A DNA stretch of 64,000 nucleotides from the NCBI GenBank assembly GCA_963703145.1, contig OY969793.1, forward strand, positions 2,232,001-2,296,000, in the 5' to 3' direction. Source of the DNA: Bog-756 sp963703145 (GTDB lineage: Bacteria > Actinomycetota > Acidimicrobiia > Acidimicrobiales > RAAP-2). Positions 26,244-34,586 of this stretch are shown here, piece after piece (position 1 is the stretch's first letter; every line of letters starts with the position of its first letter). The notes under the pieces are model-generated. The model had not been told where the DNA came from, ran no database searches, and worked only from the letters and a program-made list of their open reading frames with translations. The position numbers were made by a program, and so were the translations under genes.

Positions 26244-27896
26244 TTGAGCAAGTGGAATTTCGCCGACGTCTGGGAGGCCGTCGCCGACGTGCAGCCTGAT
26301 GCGCCGGCGCTGACCCACGGGACCCGGACCATGTCCTGGGGTGAGCTGGACCGGCGCGCCGACAACCTGGCCCGCTGGCTGCTGGGTGCACACGCCGACC
26401 ACCAGGACAAGCTGGCCCTGTACCTCTACAACTGCTCGGAGTACCTCGAAGCCACCTTCGCCTGCTTCAAGATCGGCCTCGTGCCCATCAACACCAACTA
26501 CCGGTACGCCGACGACGAGCTGGTCTACCTGTGGGACAACGCCGACATCGTGGCGGTGGTGTTCCACGGCACCTTCGTGGAGCGGATCGAAGGCATCCGC
26601 GACCGGTTGCCTGGCGTCCGCAGTTGGCTGTGGATCGACGACGGAACGGCGACCTGCCCACCGTGGGCCACGCCCTACGAGGAGGCGGTCGGCACCACCG
26701 GGACACTCGGGACCGGGCTCCACGAGCGGGTGCGCGCCCCGTGGGGACGGGGTCCCGACGATCTCTACCTGCTCTACACCGGTGGCACCACCGGCATGCC
26801 CAAGGGCGTGATGTGGCGCCAGGACGACCTGTTCGCCCGGCTCAACGGCGCCGGCTTTCGCCGCTACCCCGAGGACGGTGGCCCTGATGACGTCCGCGAT
26901 GACGTGGGGCGCAACGGCCCAGGGATGACCCTGCTGCCGGCCTGTCCACTCATGCACGGTACCGGGGGGTTCACGTCGCTCGAGTGCCTGAGCGGGGGTG
27001 GACGGGTCGTCACGCTGCCATCTCGCCAGTTCGACCCGGCCGAGCTGCTCGACACCGTCGAGGCCGAAAACGTCAACGGACTGATCATCGTGGGCGACGC
27101 TTTCGCCAAGCCGATACTGGCCGCGCTCGATGCCGAGCCGGACCGGTGGGACATCTCCAGTCTGGTCGGGATCATCTCGTCGGGTGTGATGTGGAGCGAG
27201 GAGACCAAACAGGGCCTCATCCGCCACCACCCCGGAATGCTGCTGGTGGACGCCTTCTCGTCGTCGGAGGCCATCGGGATGGGGAGCTCGGTCTCCTCGG
27301 GAGCCGCATCGGCCAAGACGGCACAGTTCACACTCGGTCCCGAGGTGCGGGTCATCGACCCCGACGGCCACGACGTGCCACCGGGCTCGGGTCGTCCCGG
27401 CGTCCTGGCACTGGGTGGGAGGATCCCCCTCGGGTACTACAAGGACGAGGCCAAGTCAGCAGCCACCTTCCGGACCATCGACGGCGCCCGGTACTCGGTG
27501 CCGGGCGACTACGCCGAGGTCGGTGAGGACGGGTCGATCCACTTGCTGGGGCGGGGCTCGGTGTGTATCAACACCGGGGGCGAGAAGGTCTACCCCGAAG
27601 AGGTCGAAGAGGTGGTCAAGACCCTGGGCGGCGTGCTCGACTCGGTGGTCGTGGGCATCCCCAACGAACGCTTCGGCGAGGAGATCGTCGCCGTGGTGGA
27701 ACTCCGCGCCGACGCCTCCGAGGAGACCGTCGGTGCCCAGGCGGTCATCGACCACGTGAAGGGGTGCCTAGCCGGGTACAAGGCGCCACGCCAGGTCCGC
27801 TTCGTGACCACCATCGGGCGCTCACCCTCCGGCAAGGTCGACTACGGGCGGCACCGGGCCGAGACGGCGGCCTGGGCCGGCGTTGCGATCGACTGA
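26244..27896 (+). CDS. Long-chain acyl-CoA synthetase (FadD-type AMP-forming ligase)
   Basis: Activates a carboxylic acid to its CoA thioester through an acyl-adenylate. The 550-residue protein starts at TTG 26244 after GGGGAG. Motifs: P-loop-like 'LLYTGGTTGMPKGVMWRQDD', 'CPLMHGTGGFTSLECLSGGG', 'IVGDAFAKPILAALDAEPD', 'VDAFSSSEAIGMGSSVSSGA', 'GDYAEVGEDGSIHLLGRGSV' (ATP-binding Asp) and 'CINTGGEKVYPEEVEEVVKT', with the catalytic Lys in 'GRSPSGKVDYGRHRAE'. The 'VMWRQDD' and 'GFRRYPEDG' type sequence resembles actinobacterial FadD17/FadD19-like enzymes of sterol side-chain degradation. Substrate is inferred only. Divergent from an acyl-CoA dehydrogenase. Confidence 0.93.
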   Translation: MSKWNFADVWEAVADVQPDAPALTHGTRTMSWGELDRRADNLARWLLGAHADHQDKLALYLYNCSEYLEATFACFKIGLVPINTNYRYADDELVYLWDNADIVAVVFHGTFVERIEGIRDRLPGVRSWLWIDDGTATCPPWATPYEEAVGTTGTLGTGLHERVRAPWGRGPDDLYLLYTGGTTGMPKGVMWRQDDLFARLNGAGFRRYPEDGGPDDVRDDVGRNGPGMTLLPACPLMHGTGGFTSLECLSGGGRVVTLPSRQFDPAELLDTVEAENVNGLIIVGDAFAKPILAALDAEPDRWDISSLVGIISSGVMWSEETKQGLIRHHPGMLLVDAFSSSEAIGMGSSVSSGAASAKTAQFTLGPEVRVIDPDGHDVPPGSGRPGVLALGGRIPLGYYKDEAKSAATFRTIDGARYSVPGDYAEVGEDGSIHLLGRGSVCINTGGEKVYPEEVEEVVKTLGGVLDSVVVGIPNERFGEEIVAVVELRADASEETVGAQAVIDHVKGCLAGYKAPRQVRFVTTIGRSPSGKVDYGRHRAETAAWAGVAID

Positions 27897-27913
27897 CCGG
27901 CGCCGCCGAAGGG

Positions 27914-28657
27914 TCAGCCCTTGTTGGCCCCATGGGTGCGAACGAAGTCGTTGACCGCGTAGTAGGCGTCGATCGACTCTCCGGCGTCCCCCCAGAACCC
28001 GTCCAGTACGTCATAGGCCATGGACCCCTGCGAGATGTAGTGGTTGTTCACGTCGGTGATCTCCAGCTCGCCGCGGCCGGACGGCACCAGGGTGGGGATG
28101 ACCTCGAACACGTCGGCGTCGTAGCAGTAGATGCCGGTGACACCGAAGTGGGAATCGGGGTGCTCGGGCTTCTCCACGATGCCGGTCACCCGCTGGTCGG
28201 CATCGAAGGCCGGCACGCCGAGATGGCGAAGGTGCTCGACCTCTTCCACCGGTGTGAGCAGGATGCGGGCGCCGTGAGGATCGGCTCGGAAGGCGTCGAC
28301 CATCGGCTTGATCGAGCGCTCGACGATGTTGTCGGCCAGCATCACGAGGACCGGCTCCCCGTCGACGAACCGGGCGGCGAGGCCCAGGGCCTCGGCGATT
28401 CCACCGGGCTTCTCCTGATAGCCGTAGCTCAGCCGGTCGATGCCGAACTCGTGGCCATTTCCCAACAGGCGCAGGAACTCCCCCGCGTGCGTCCCCCCGG
28501 TGACCAGCATGATCTCGGTGATCCCGGCGTTGACGAGCGCCTCGATGCCCCAGTTGATCATGGGGCGGTCATAGATCGGCAGGAGATGCTTGTTGGTGAT
28601 CCGGGTGAGCGGGTGCAGACGTGAGCCGGTCCCACCGGCGAGGATGACGCCCTTCAT
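27914..28657 (-). CDS. Glucose-1-phosphate thymidylyltransferase-like sugar nucleotidyltransferase
   Basis: A 247-residue nucleotidyltransferase making an NDP-sugar, probably dTDP-glucose. The start is ATG 28657 behind a TAGGCT box with a seven-base spacer. Hallmarks: 'KGVILAGGTGSRLHPLTRIT', 'NKHLLPIYDRPMINWGIEAL', 'LSYGYQEKPGGIAEALGLAA', 'VLVMLADNIVERSIKPMVDA', 'FGVTGIYCYDADVFEVIPTL' and 'RGELEITDVNNHYISQG'. It is shorter than classical RmlA (about 290) because the C-terminal regulatory extension is missing. No rmlB, rmlC or rmlD lies beside it, so the product pathway is open; surface-glycan genes occur elsewhere in the window. Confidence 0.88.
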   Translation of the reverse strand: MKGVILAGGTGSRLHPLTRITNKHLLPIYDRPMINWGIEALVNAGITEIMLVTGGTHAGEFLRLLGNGHEFGIDRLSYGYQEKPGGIAEALGLAARFVDGEPVLVMLADNIVERSIKPMVDAFRADPHGARILLTPVEEVEHLRHLGVPAFDADQRVTGIVEKPEHPDSHFGVTGIYCYDADVFEVIPTLVPSGRGELEITDVNNHYISQGSMAYDVLDGFWGDAGESIDAYYAVNDFVRTHGANKG

Positions 28658-28664
28658 CCGGCGC

Positions 28665-28670
28665 AGCCTA
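28665..28670 (-). promoter_or_regulatory. Leaderless-type -10 box (TAGGCT)
   Basis: On the minus strand TAGGCT ends seven bases before the ATG at 28657 of the sugar nucleotidyltransferase gene. Confidence 0.5.
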
Positions 28671-28766
28671 GGCGTGATCCCCTCACGGCGCTGAGCGCAT
28701 CGCATGGCCGGAATTGTGGGTTCTTGGTCATTGACGCCATGACCCCGAGCCGTCACGCTACCCCTC

Positions 28767-29759
28767 ATGGAACATCGCCATGTGGTCATCGTCGGATTCG
28801 ACGGATTTCAGTCGCTGGACGTGTCCGGCCCCTTCGAGGTCTTCGCCGGTGCCACCGCGGCGGCCCAGGCTCTCGGCCGGGCCGGTGGCTACGACGTCGA
28901 ACTGGTCGCGGCCGGCGGCCGGGCGCTCCGGGCGGAGAGCGGCCTGGGGTTCACGACGGCACCGCTCCCCGATTCGAGCATTCCCATCGACACCCTGGTG
29001 CTCCCGGGCGGTCGCGGGGTGGACGAGGCCCGGAAGGACCAGGCGCTGGTGTCCTGGGTCCAGGCCGCGGCGAGTCGGAGCCGACGGCTGTCCACCGTGT
29101 GCTCCGGGGCGTTCCTCGGCGCCGAGGCCGGCCTCTTGGAGGGCCGCTGCGTGACCACCCACTGGGCCCGAGCCGACCAGCTGGCGGCGGAGTTCCCCTC
29201 GGTCACCGTGGACGCCGACGCCATCTACCGCCGGGACGGTCCGGTCTGGACGAGTGCCGGTGTGACCGCCGGCATCGACCTGGCCCTGGCCATGGTCGAA
29301 GACGACCTCGGGACCGAGGTGGCCCGCACCGTGGCCCGCTGGCTGGTCATGTTCCTCCACCGCCCCGGGGGCCAGACCCAGTTCGCCTCACCGGTGTGGG
29401 TGGACCGGGCCGAGCGGCCATCGGTGCGGACCGTGCAGAACCTCGTGGAGTCGTCGCCCGGGGACGACCACAGCCTGGCCACCATGGCCTCGGCGGCGGC
29501 CATGAGCGTGCGTCACTTCGCCCGGGTCTTCACCGGCGAGGTGGGCGAGACCCCCGGCCGGTTCGTCGAGCGGGTCCGGGTAGAAGCCGCCCGTCATCGG
29601 CTGGAGACCACCGACGACACCCTTGAGGTGGTCGCCGAACACGTGGGCCTCGGCTCGGCCGAGACCCTGCGCCGGGTCTTCCACCGTCGGCTCGGCGTCA
29701 CCCCCGACGCCTATCGACGGCGCTTCCGTGAACCCACCGACCGAAGGAGAACCGCATGA
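28767..29759 (+). CDS. GlxA-family transcriptional regulator (DJ-1/PfpI plus AraC HTH)
   Basis: A 330-residue regulator. The N-terminal 190 residues form a DJ-1/PfpI-like class I glutamine amidotransferase fold ('VVIVGFDGFQSLDVSGPFEV', 'LVLPGGRGVDEARKDQALV') with a Cys at the nucleophile elbow ('LSTVCSGAFLGAEAGLLEG') and 'TTHWARADQLA'. The C-terminal 100 residues are an AraC helix-turn-helix pair ('MASAAAMSVRHFARVFTGEV', 'LEVVAEHVGLGSAETLRRVF'). Its last four bases overlap the start of the next gene (ATGA), which encodes a free-standing DJ-1/PfpI protein; the regulator probably controls that gene in response to a small molecule. Confidence 0.92.
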   Translation: MEHRHVVIVGFDGFQSLDVSGPFEVFAGATAAAQALGRAGGYDVELVAAGGRALRAESGLGFTTAPLPDSSIPIDTLVLPGGRGVDEARKDQALVSWVQAAASRSRRLSTVCSGAFLGAEAGLLEGRCVTTHWARADQLAAEFPSVTVDADAIYRRDGPVWTSAGVTAGIDLALAMVEDDLGTEVARTVARWLVMFLHRPGGQTQFASPVWVDRAERPSVRTVQNLVESSPGDDHSLATMASAAAMSVRHFARVFTGEVGETPGRFVERVRVEAARHRLETTDDTLEVVAEHVGLGSAETLRRVFHRRLGVTPDAYRRRFREPTDRRRTA

Positions 29760-30406
29760 CCCCCCACCAACAGGTCGCCATCCCGCTGTTCCCGAAGTGC
29801 ACTGCACTCGACGCCGTCGGGCCCTACGAGGTACTGCAACGGATCCCGACGTTGGACGTCACCTTCGTGGGCCACCGCCGGGGCGAGGTCCGCACGGAGA
29901 ACGGCCGGCTCGGCCTCATGGTCGACGCCACCTTTGACGAAATCCCCCGCCCGGACCTCATCGTGTTCCCCGGCGGGGTCGGGAGCCGCGCCCTCGAGCA
30001 GGACGATGCCGTGCTGGCATGGCTGTCCGGCGCCCACACCACGACGCGCCTGACCACCTCGGTGTGCACCGGCTCGTTGGTCCTGGGCGCGGCCGGGCTC
30101 CTGACGGGACTCACGGCCACGACCCACTGGGCTTGCTACGACGAGCTGGCCGCCCACGGCGCCCGGCCCACGGCGGAGCGGGTGGTCGAGCACCTCGACC
30201 GGCGCATCATCACCTCGGCCGGCGTCTCGAGCGGAATCGACATGGCCCTCCGGTTGGTCGAGCTGCTGGTCGACCCGACCGCGGCGATGGCCAGCCAGCT
30301 GATGATCGAGTACGACCCGCAGCCGCCGTTCGACTCGGGCGCGCTGGCCAAGGCCGACGAGGCCACCGTCACCCGGGTCATCGAGTACGCACAGCTCCGT
30401 CAGTAG
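29756..30406 (+). CDS. DJ-1/PfpI family protein (isonitrile hydratase-like)
   Basis: A 216-residue single-domain DJ-1/PfpI protein starting at ATG 29756 inside the stop of the GlxA-type regulator. Hallmarks: 'IPLFPKCTALDAVGPYEVLQ', 'PDLIVFPGGVGSRALEQDDA', nucleophile elbow 'TSVCTGSLVLGAAGLLTGL', 'ATTHWACYDELAAHGARPT' and 'IITSAGVSSGIDMALRLVEL'. The family includes isonitrile hydratase and less well understood hydrolases or glyoxalases. The Cys is present, so catalysis is likely. The overlap with its probable regulator indicates one transcription unit. Confidence 0.9.
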   Translation: MTPHQQVAIPLFPKCTALDAVGPYEVLQRIPTLDVTFVGHRRGEVRTENGRLGLMVDATFDEIPRPDLIVFPGGVGSRALEQDDAVLAWLSGAHTTTRLTTSVCTGSLVLGAAGLLTGLTATTHWACYDELAAHGARPTAERVVEHLDRRIITSAGVSSGIDMALRLVELLVDPTAAMASQLMIEYDPQPPFDSGALAKADEATVTRVIEYAQLRQ

Positions 30407-30420
30407 TGCGGCCCGCGGTC

Positions 30421-31323
30421 CTAGCGGCCCCCGTCGCCACGGTGGGCCGCCACCTCGGCCAGGACGGCGTCGGCCAGGACGGGCCAGGCGCGTTGTGACC
30501 ACTGCCCGAAGTCCCGGTCGGCCAGGCCGGCACTGAGCACGCCGGCCACCGGGTCCACCCAGACGAACGAGCCGCTCTGGCCGAAATGGCCGAAGGTGGC
30601 CGGTGAGTTGGCCGAACCGGTCCAGTGGGGGGACTTGTGGCCGCGGATCTCCACGCCGAGCCCCCACGGACAGGGATCGAAGCGTCGGTAGCCTGGCAGC
30701 ACACCGGCCAGATCCGAGAACTGGACCGAAGTGGCGTACCGGTGGGTCTCGGCCCCGATCAGGGTGGGCACGGACCACTCGGTGGCCAGGGCGAGCAGAT
30801 CGACGAGGGGCCCGGACAGCCCGGCGGCGGGCCCACCGGAGGCGATGCCGGTGTCGAGGACGGTGCCGGTCATGCCCAACGGTTCGAGGACGCCGTGGCC
30901 CAGGTACTCGGCAAAGGGCATCTGCGAGCGCTCGGCCAACAGCGCACCGAGCACGTCGTAGCCGGCGTTGGAATAGATCCGCACCTGGCCGGGCGCGGCC
31001 AGTGGCGGCCCAGGACCCGGGCCCAGTCCCGACGCATGGGCCAACAGGTGTCGCACCGTCGACCCGTCGGGCCCGGCCGGTTCGTCGAGGTCGAGGGTCC
31101 CCTCTTCGACTGCGACCAGCACGGCCAGCGCGGTGGCCGGCTTGGTCACCGACGCCCAGGCGAACGATCGGTCGACAGCACCGAACGTGGCCGTGCCACC
31201 ACTTTGCGGCTGATCCACATCACCACCGAGCGATGTCGGATCACTACTCTGCGGGCGAAGGTCCACTACACCGGCCGCAGCGTGCTCCACCGGCCAGTCC
31301 GCCACCGTCGTCAGCGCTTCCAT
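30421..31323 (-). CDS. Serine hydrolase, beta-lactamase/esterase (class C) family
   Basis: A 300-residue protein with the serine beta-lactamase/DD-peptidase-like motifs: SxxK in 'FAWASVTKPATALAVLVAVE', YxN in 'VRIYSNAGYDVLGALLAE', and a C-terminal 'HFGQSGSFVWVDPVAG' in place of KTG/HTG. 'HLLAHASGLGPGPGPPL' is the common 'LLxHTSGL' element. No signal peptide is seen, so the enzyme is probably cytoplasmic, more likely an esterase or amide hydrolase than an antibiotic beta-lactamase. The start is ATG 31323; a TAGGCT box lies nine bases upstream. It is divergent from a secreted lipase gene, with 53 bp between the start codons. Confidence 0.88.
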   Translation of the reverse strand: MEALTTVADWPVEHAAAGVVDLRPQSSDPTSLGGDVDQPQSGGTATFGAVDRSFAWASVTKPATALAVLVAVEEGTLDLDEPAGPDGSTVRHLLAHASGLGPGPGPPLAAPGQVRIYSNAGYDVLGALLAERSQMPFAEYLGHGVLEPLGMTGTVLDTGIASGGPAAGLSGPLVDLLALATEWSVPTLIGAETHRYATSVQFSDLAGVLPGYRRFDPCPWGLGVEIRGHKSPHWTGSANSPATFGHFGQSGSFVWVDPVAGVLSAGLADRDFGQWSQRAWPVLADAVLAEVAAHRGDGGR

Positions 31324-31376
31324 TCCTCGAAGAGCCTAGTGACGACTGCACGACGTGCTGGCTACTGTGACCAGGG

Positions 31377-32696
31377 ATGGTGTCTCGTCGCCCCAGGGGC
31401 AGGGTGAAGGGAAACGGGGTGGCTACCATGCCAGCGAGGCCATGGTCGGTCCGTCTCGTCGCGCTGGTCGCGCTGGTCGCACTGTCGGGTTGCGCCACCA
31501 TCACCGGAGCGGCGACCACCACCACGACCACCGGTCCGGTTCGGGCGGTCAGCTCGACGAGCGACTCGGTGGATTCGCCGGTGGGTGTCGACGGCAGCCT
31601 GGCCACCTTCTACCAGACTCCCGATCCGCTTCCCCCTGGACCGCCCGGAGCGGTCATCCGGTCGATGGTGATTCCCTCGGGCGGGCTGCTGCCCAACGGG
31701 GCCGTGGCCTACCGCATCCTCTACCACTCGCTGTCGCTGACCGGTGCCGACATCGCCGTGTCGGGCATGGTCGTCGTGCCCGGCGGGCCGGCACCGGCCT
31801 CCGGGTTCCCCATCGTCAGTTGGGCCCACGGGACCACGGGACTGGCCGACGAGTGTGCCCCGTCGGTGGGCGGGTACCTCTCGATCCCACTGCTGTCCTC
31901 GCTGCTCGACAACCACGACATCGTGGCGGCCACCGACTACGAGGGATTGGGAACGGCAGGTATCCATCCCTACCTGGTCGGGCAGAGCGAGGCCCAGGGT
32001 GTCCTCGACGCCGCCCGGGCCGCCCGGAGCCTGGTCGGACCCTCGGCGTCGAACAAGGTCGCCGTCCTTGGTTACTCCCAGGGTGGACAGGCCGCGCTGT
32101 TCGCCTCCCAGATCGCGGCGTCCTACGCCCCAGAGCTCTCACTGGCCGGGGCGGCGTCGGTGTCCCCGGTCACCTCTCTCGATGAGTTCGTCCCGGCCGG
32201 AGCGGATGCGGGTGGGGACCAGACGGCCGTCTACGCCGTGATGGCGCTCGACGCGTGGTCCGACACCTACGGCAATCTGTCGCTGTCCTCCGAGCTCACC
32301 CCCGCCGCGCTGCGGCACGCCTCGACCATCACCACGGAGTGCAGCGGGCCGCTCGCTGCGGAGTACGACAGCACGGCCGCAGCCCAACTCTTCGCCCAGG
32401 GGTGGGCACAGAACGCTTCGCTGCAGTCCGATGTCGTCCAGAACGAGCCCGGCCGGTTCCCCACCGCGACGCCACTGCTGGTGGTGGAGGGAACGATGGA
32501 CACACTCACGCCCTACTCCACGGTGTCCACGTTCGTGAGCGATGCGCTGTGCCGCAGTGAGGACGACACCGTCCAGTACCTCACCGTTGCCGGCGCCGGC
32601 CACGACGGGGCCATGGTCGAAGCGGAGCCGGCCATTCAGCAGTGGCTCGAAGACCGCCTGGGCGGCAAGCCGCCGTCAGACACCTGCTCGCGGTAG
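31377..32696 (+). CDS. Secreted lipoprotein lipase (LIP-type alpha/beta hydrolase)
   Basis: The start codon is ATG 31377, eight bases after a TACTGT box; an internal ATG at 31428 would give a tidier signal peptide. The leader 'VRLVALVALVALSGC' ends in a lipobox (LSGC), followed by a Thr-rich linker. The alpha/beta hydrolase domain carries the nucleophile motif 'VAVLGYSQGGQAALFASQ' (GYSQG), preceded by 'VSWAHGTTGLADECAPSVGG' and followed by 'LLVVEGTMDTLTPYSTVSTF' (acid) and 'VAGAGHDGAMVEA' (His). The arrangement is that of secretory lipases of the LIP family (PF03583), common in actinobacteria. It ends 17 bp from convergent ftsX. Confidence 0.9.
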   Translation: MVSRRPRGRVKGNGVATMPARPWSVRLVALVALVALSGCATITGAATTTTTTGPVRAVSSTSDSVDSPVGVDGSLATFYQTPDPLPPGPPGAVIRSMVIPSGGLLPNGAVAYRILYHSLSLTGADIAVSGMVVVPGGPAPASGFPIVSWAHGTTGLADECAPSVGGYLSIPLLSSLLDNHDIVAATDYEGLGTAGIHPYLVGQSEAQGVLDAARAARSLVGPSASNKVAVLGYSQGGQAALFASQIAASYAPELSLAGAASVSPVTSLDEFVPAGADAGGDQTAVYAVMALDAWSDTYGNLSLSSELTPAALRHASTITTECSGPLAAEYDSTAAAQLFAQGWAQNASLQSDVVQNEPGRFPTATPLLVVEGTMDTLTPYSTVSTFVSDALCRSEDDTVQYLTVAGAGHDGAMVEAEPAIQQWLEDRLGGKPPSDTCSR

Positions 32697-32713
32697 GACC
32701 GGCGTCGGAACGG

Positions 32714-33604
32714 TCAGACGTCGAGGAAGCGGCGCACGGCGAAGGCCGAACCCACCACACCGACCACCACCCCGACCACGGCGACCAGGATGCACGTGCT
32801 CGCCACCTCCCAGCCGTCGAGTGACATCTGGGCGATGATGTTCCCCTGGTTGGCGGCAGTCTTCACGGTGTCGAGACCGATGCCCCAGTAGAGCGCCAGG
32901 ACCACCAGTACGGCCACGGCTGCACCGAGCAATCCCTGGATGAGTCCCTCGGCCATGAACGGTAGGCGGATGAACCAGTTGGTGGCGCCGACCAGCTTCA
33001 TGACCGACACCTCACGGCGGCGGGCGAAGATGGCCATCCGGATGGTGTTGAGGATGAGCACCGACGCCGACAACAACAGCACGACCGCCACCGAGAGGAA
33101 CACCCACTGGAGGATGCGGATCACGCTCTGCATGGTCTTGATCTGCTGCCCGGGGTACTTCACGTCGAACACGCCGGGTTTGCCGATGAACTGCTGGTAA
33201 ACCGCGGAGGCCTGGGACGGGTCGTTCAGGATGCACCGGAAGGAGGACGGGTAGTCGGACTGGACCGTGGCGTCGAACTCGTCGGACGGCTCGATGGTCT
33301 TGGCCTCATTGAAGTCGTAGGCCTGGGACCGGTGGATACAGGACTTGATGTAGGGCGACTGGGCCAGTTCGGTGCGGATGGCATCCGACTGCGCCTGGGG
33401 CGCGGTGGGCTTCACCCACACCACGGCGTTGACCCCGTTCTGCCATTGGATGGTGGCCTTGGACGCTCCTTGCTTGAGCAGAAGCGACGACCCCACCAGC
33501 GCCAGTGAGACGGCCACGGTCAAGATGGCGGCCACGGTCATCAGGCGGTTGCGCCACAGGTTGGTGGCGGCCTCCCGGGAGACGTACGACGCGGAGAGCG
33601 GCAT
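32714..33604 (-). CDS. ftsX: Cell-division ABC transporter permease-like protein FtsX
   Basis: Membrane partner of FtsE that couples ATP hydrolysis in the cytoplasm to activation of cell-wall hydrolases at the septum. The 296-residue protein has one N-terminal transmembrane helix ('TVAAILTVAVSLALVGSSLL'), a large extracellular domain (about 45-165) and three C-terminal helices ('WVFLSVAVVLLLSASVLILN', 'GLLGAAVAVLVVLALYWGIG', 'CILVAVVGVVVGVVGSAFAV'). Family signature 'NTIRMAIFARRREVSVMKLV'. Its ATG overlaps the ftsE stop (ATGA). Length and topology are those of actinobacterial FtsX. Confidence 0.95.
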   Translation of the reverse strand: MPLSASYVSREAATNLWRNRLMTVAAILTVAVSLALVGSSLLLKQGASKATIQWQNGVNAVVWVKPTAPQAQSDAIRTELAQSPYIKSCIHRSQAYDFNEAKTIEPSDEFDATVQSDYPSSFRCILNDPSQASAVYQQFIGKPGVFDVKYPGQQIKTMQSVIRILQWVFLSVAVVLLLSASVLILNTIRMAIFARRREVSVMKLVGATNWFIRLPFMAEGLIQGLLGAAVAVLVVLALYWGIGLDTVKTAANQGNIIAQMSLDGWEVASTCILVAVVGVVVGVVGSAFAVRRFLDV

Positions 33605-34395
33605 CAGGTGCGGGTGGCGACGCCGCCGGGGATCTGCTCGGGTGCCAGACCCGGTGGCGCTTGGTCCACCATGGCTCCGGTGGGCGAGCCGGCACCAGCC
33701 GCTGCGGTGGCGCTGTCGATGCCGTAGACGCCATGGGCCTGGTCGCGCACGAGCAGGCCGCGATCCAACTCGATGACGCGCCGGCGCATCTGGTCGACCA
33801 TGCCGGCGTCGTGGGTGGCGATGATCACCGTGGTACCCGTCCGGTTGATTCGGTCGAGCAGCCGCATGATCCCGAGGCTGGTCGTGGGGTCGAGGTTGCC
33901 CGTCGGCTCGTCGGCCAACAGGATCAAGGGGCGGTTGACGAAGGCGCGTGCCACCGCCACACGCTGCTGCTCACCACCGGAGAGCTCGTGGGGAAGGTTG
34001 TCCCGCTTCTTGGTCAGTCCCACGAGGTCGAGGACCTGGGGGACCTGGGCCGCAATGACGTGCTTGGGCCGGCCGATCACCTCGAGGGCGAAGGCCACAT
34101 TCTCGAAGACCGTCTTGTTGGGCAGGAGCCGGAAGTCCTGGAACACACAGCCGATGTTGCGGCGCAGGTAGGGGATTCGCCACTTGGACAGGTGGCCGAT
34201 CTCCTTGCCGGCCTCCCAGATGCGACCCGAGTCGGGGGTCTCCTCACGGAGGAGCAGGCGGATGAACGTGGTCTTCCCTGAGCCCGAGGGTCCGACGAGG
34301 AACACGAACTCACCCTTGTCGATCTCGACCGAGCAGTCCCGTAGGGCGACGGTCGAGCCCTTGTAGGTCTTCGTGACGTTCTCGAATTTGATCAT
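33604..34395 (-). CDS. ftsE: Cell-division ATP-binding protein FtsE
   Basis: ABC ATPase of the FtsEX complex. The 263-residue protein starts at ATG 34395: 'MIKFENVTKTYKGSTVALRD', Walker A 'GPSGSGKTTFIRLLLREETP', Q-loop 'IGCVFQDFRLLPNKTVFENV', signature 'HELSGGEQQRVAVARAFVNR', Walker B 'LILLADEPTGNLDPTTSLGI', H-loop 'TVIIATHDAGMVDQMRRRVI'. The C-terminus extends some 35 residues past the usual FtsE end, with low-complexity Ala/Gly/Pro. A TAGCAT box at 34454-34459 on this strand may start the ftsEX transcript; there is no evident Shine-Dalgarno before the ATG. Confidence 0.96.
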   Translation of the reverse strand: MIKFENVTKTYKGSTVALRDCSVEIDKGEFVFLVGPSGSGKTTFIRLLLREETPDSGRIWEAGKEIGHLSKWRIPYLRRNIGCVFQDFRLLPNKTVFENVAFALEVIGRPKHVIAAQVPQVLDLVGLTKKRDNLPHELSGGEQQRVAVARAFVNRPLILLADEPTGNLDPTTSLGIMRLLDRINRTGTTVIIATHDAGMVDQMRRRVIELDRGLLVRDQAHGVYGIDSATAAAGAGSPTGAMVDQAPPGLAPEQIPGGVATRT

Positions 34396-34586
34396 GGGCG
34401 CGAGGCGGCGGCGTCGCGGATGCGCGTGCGTGGCATAGAGGTCATCTCCGACAATGCTATCGCCCTGGTTCGCCTATTTGGTTCAGCCCCTCTGACCTCC
34501 CACGACACGCGCTGGGCACACCGCCACACCCAACCGCGTCGAAGTGGGTCCCATCGGGTGACGGACACCGCGCCTGGCAACGATGT

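Noticed and set aside
30421..31323. An antibiotic-resistance beta-lactamase
   Set aside because: It lacks a signal peptide and the KTG box typical of true beta-lactamases; a housekeeping serine esterase or hydrolase is more likely.
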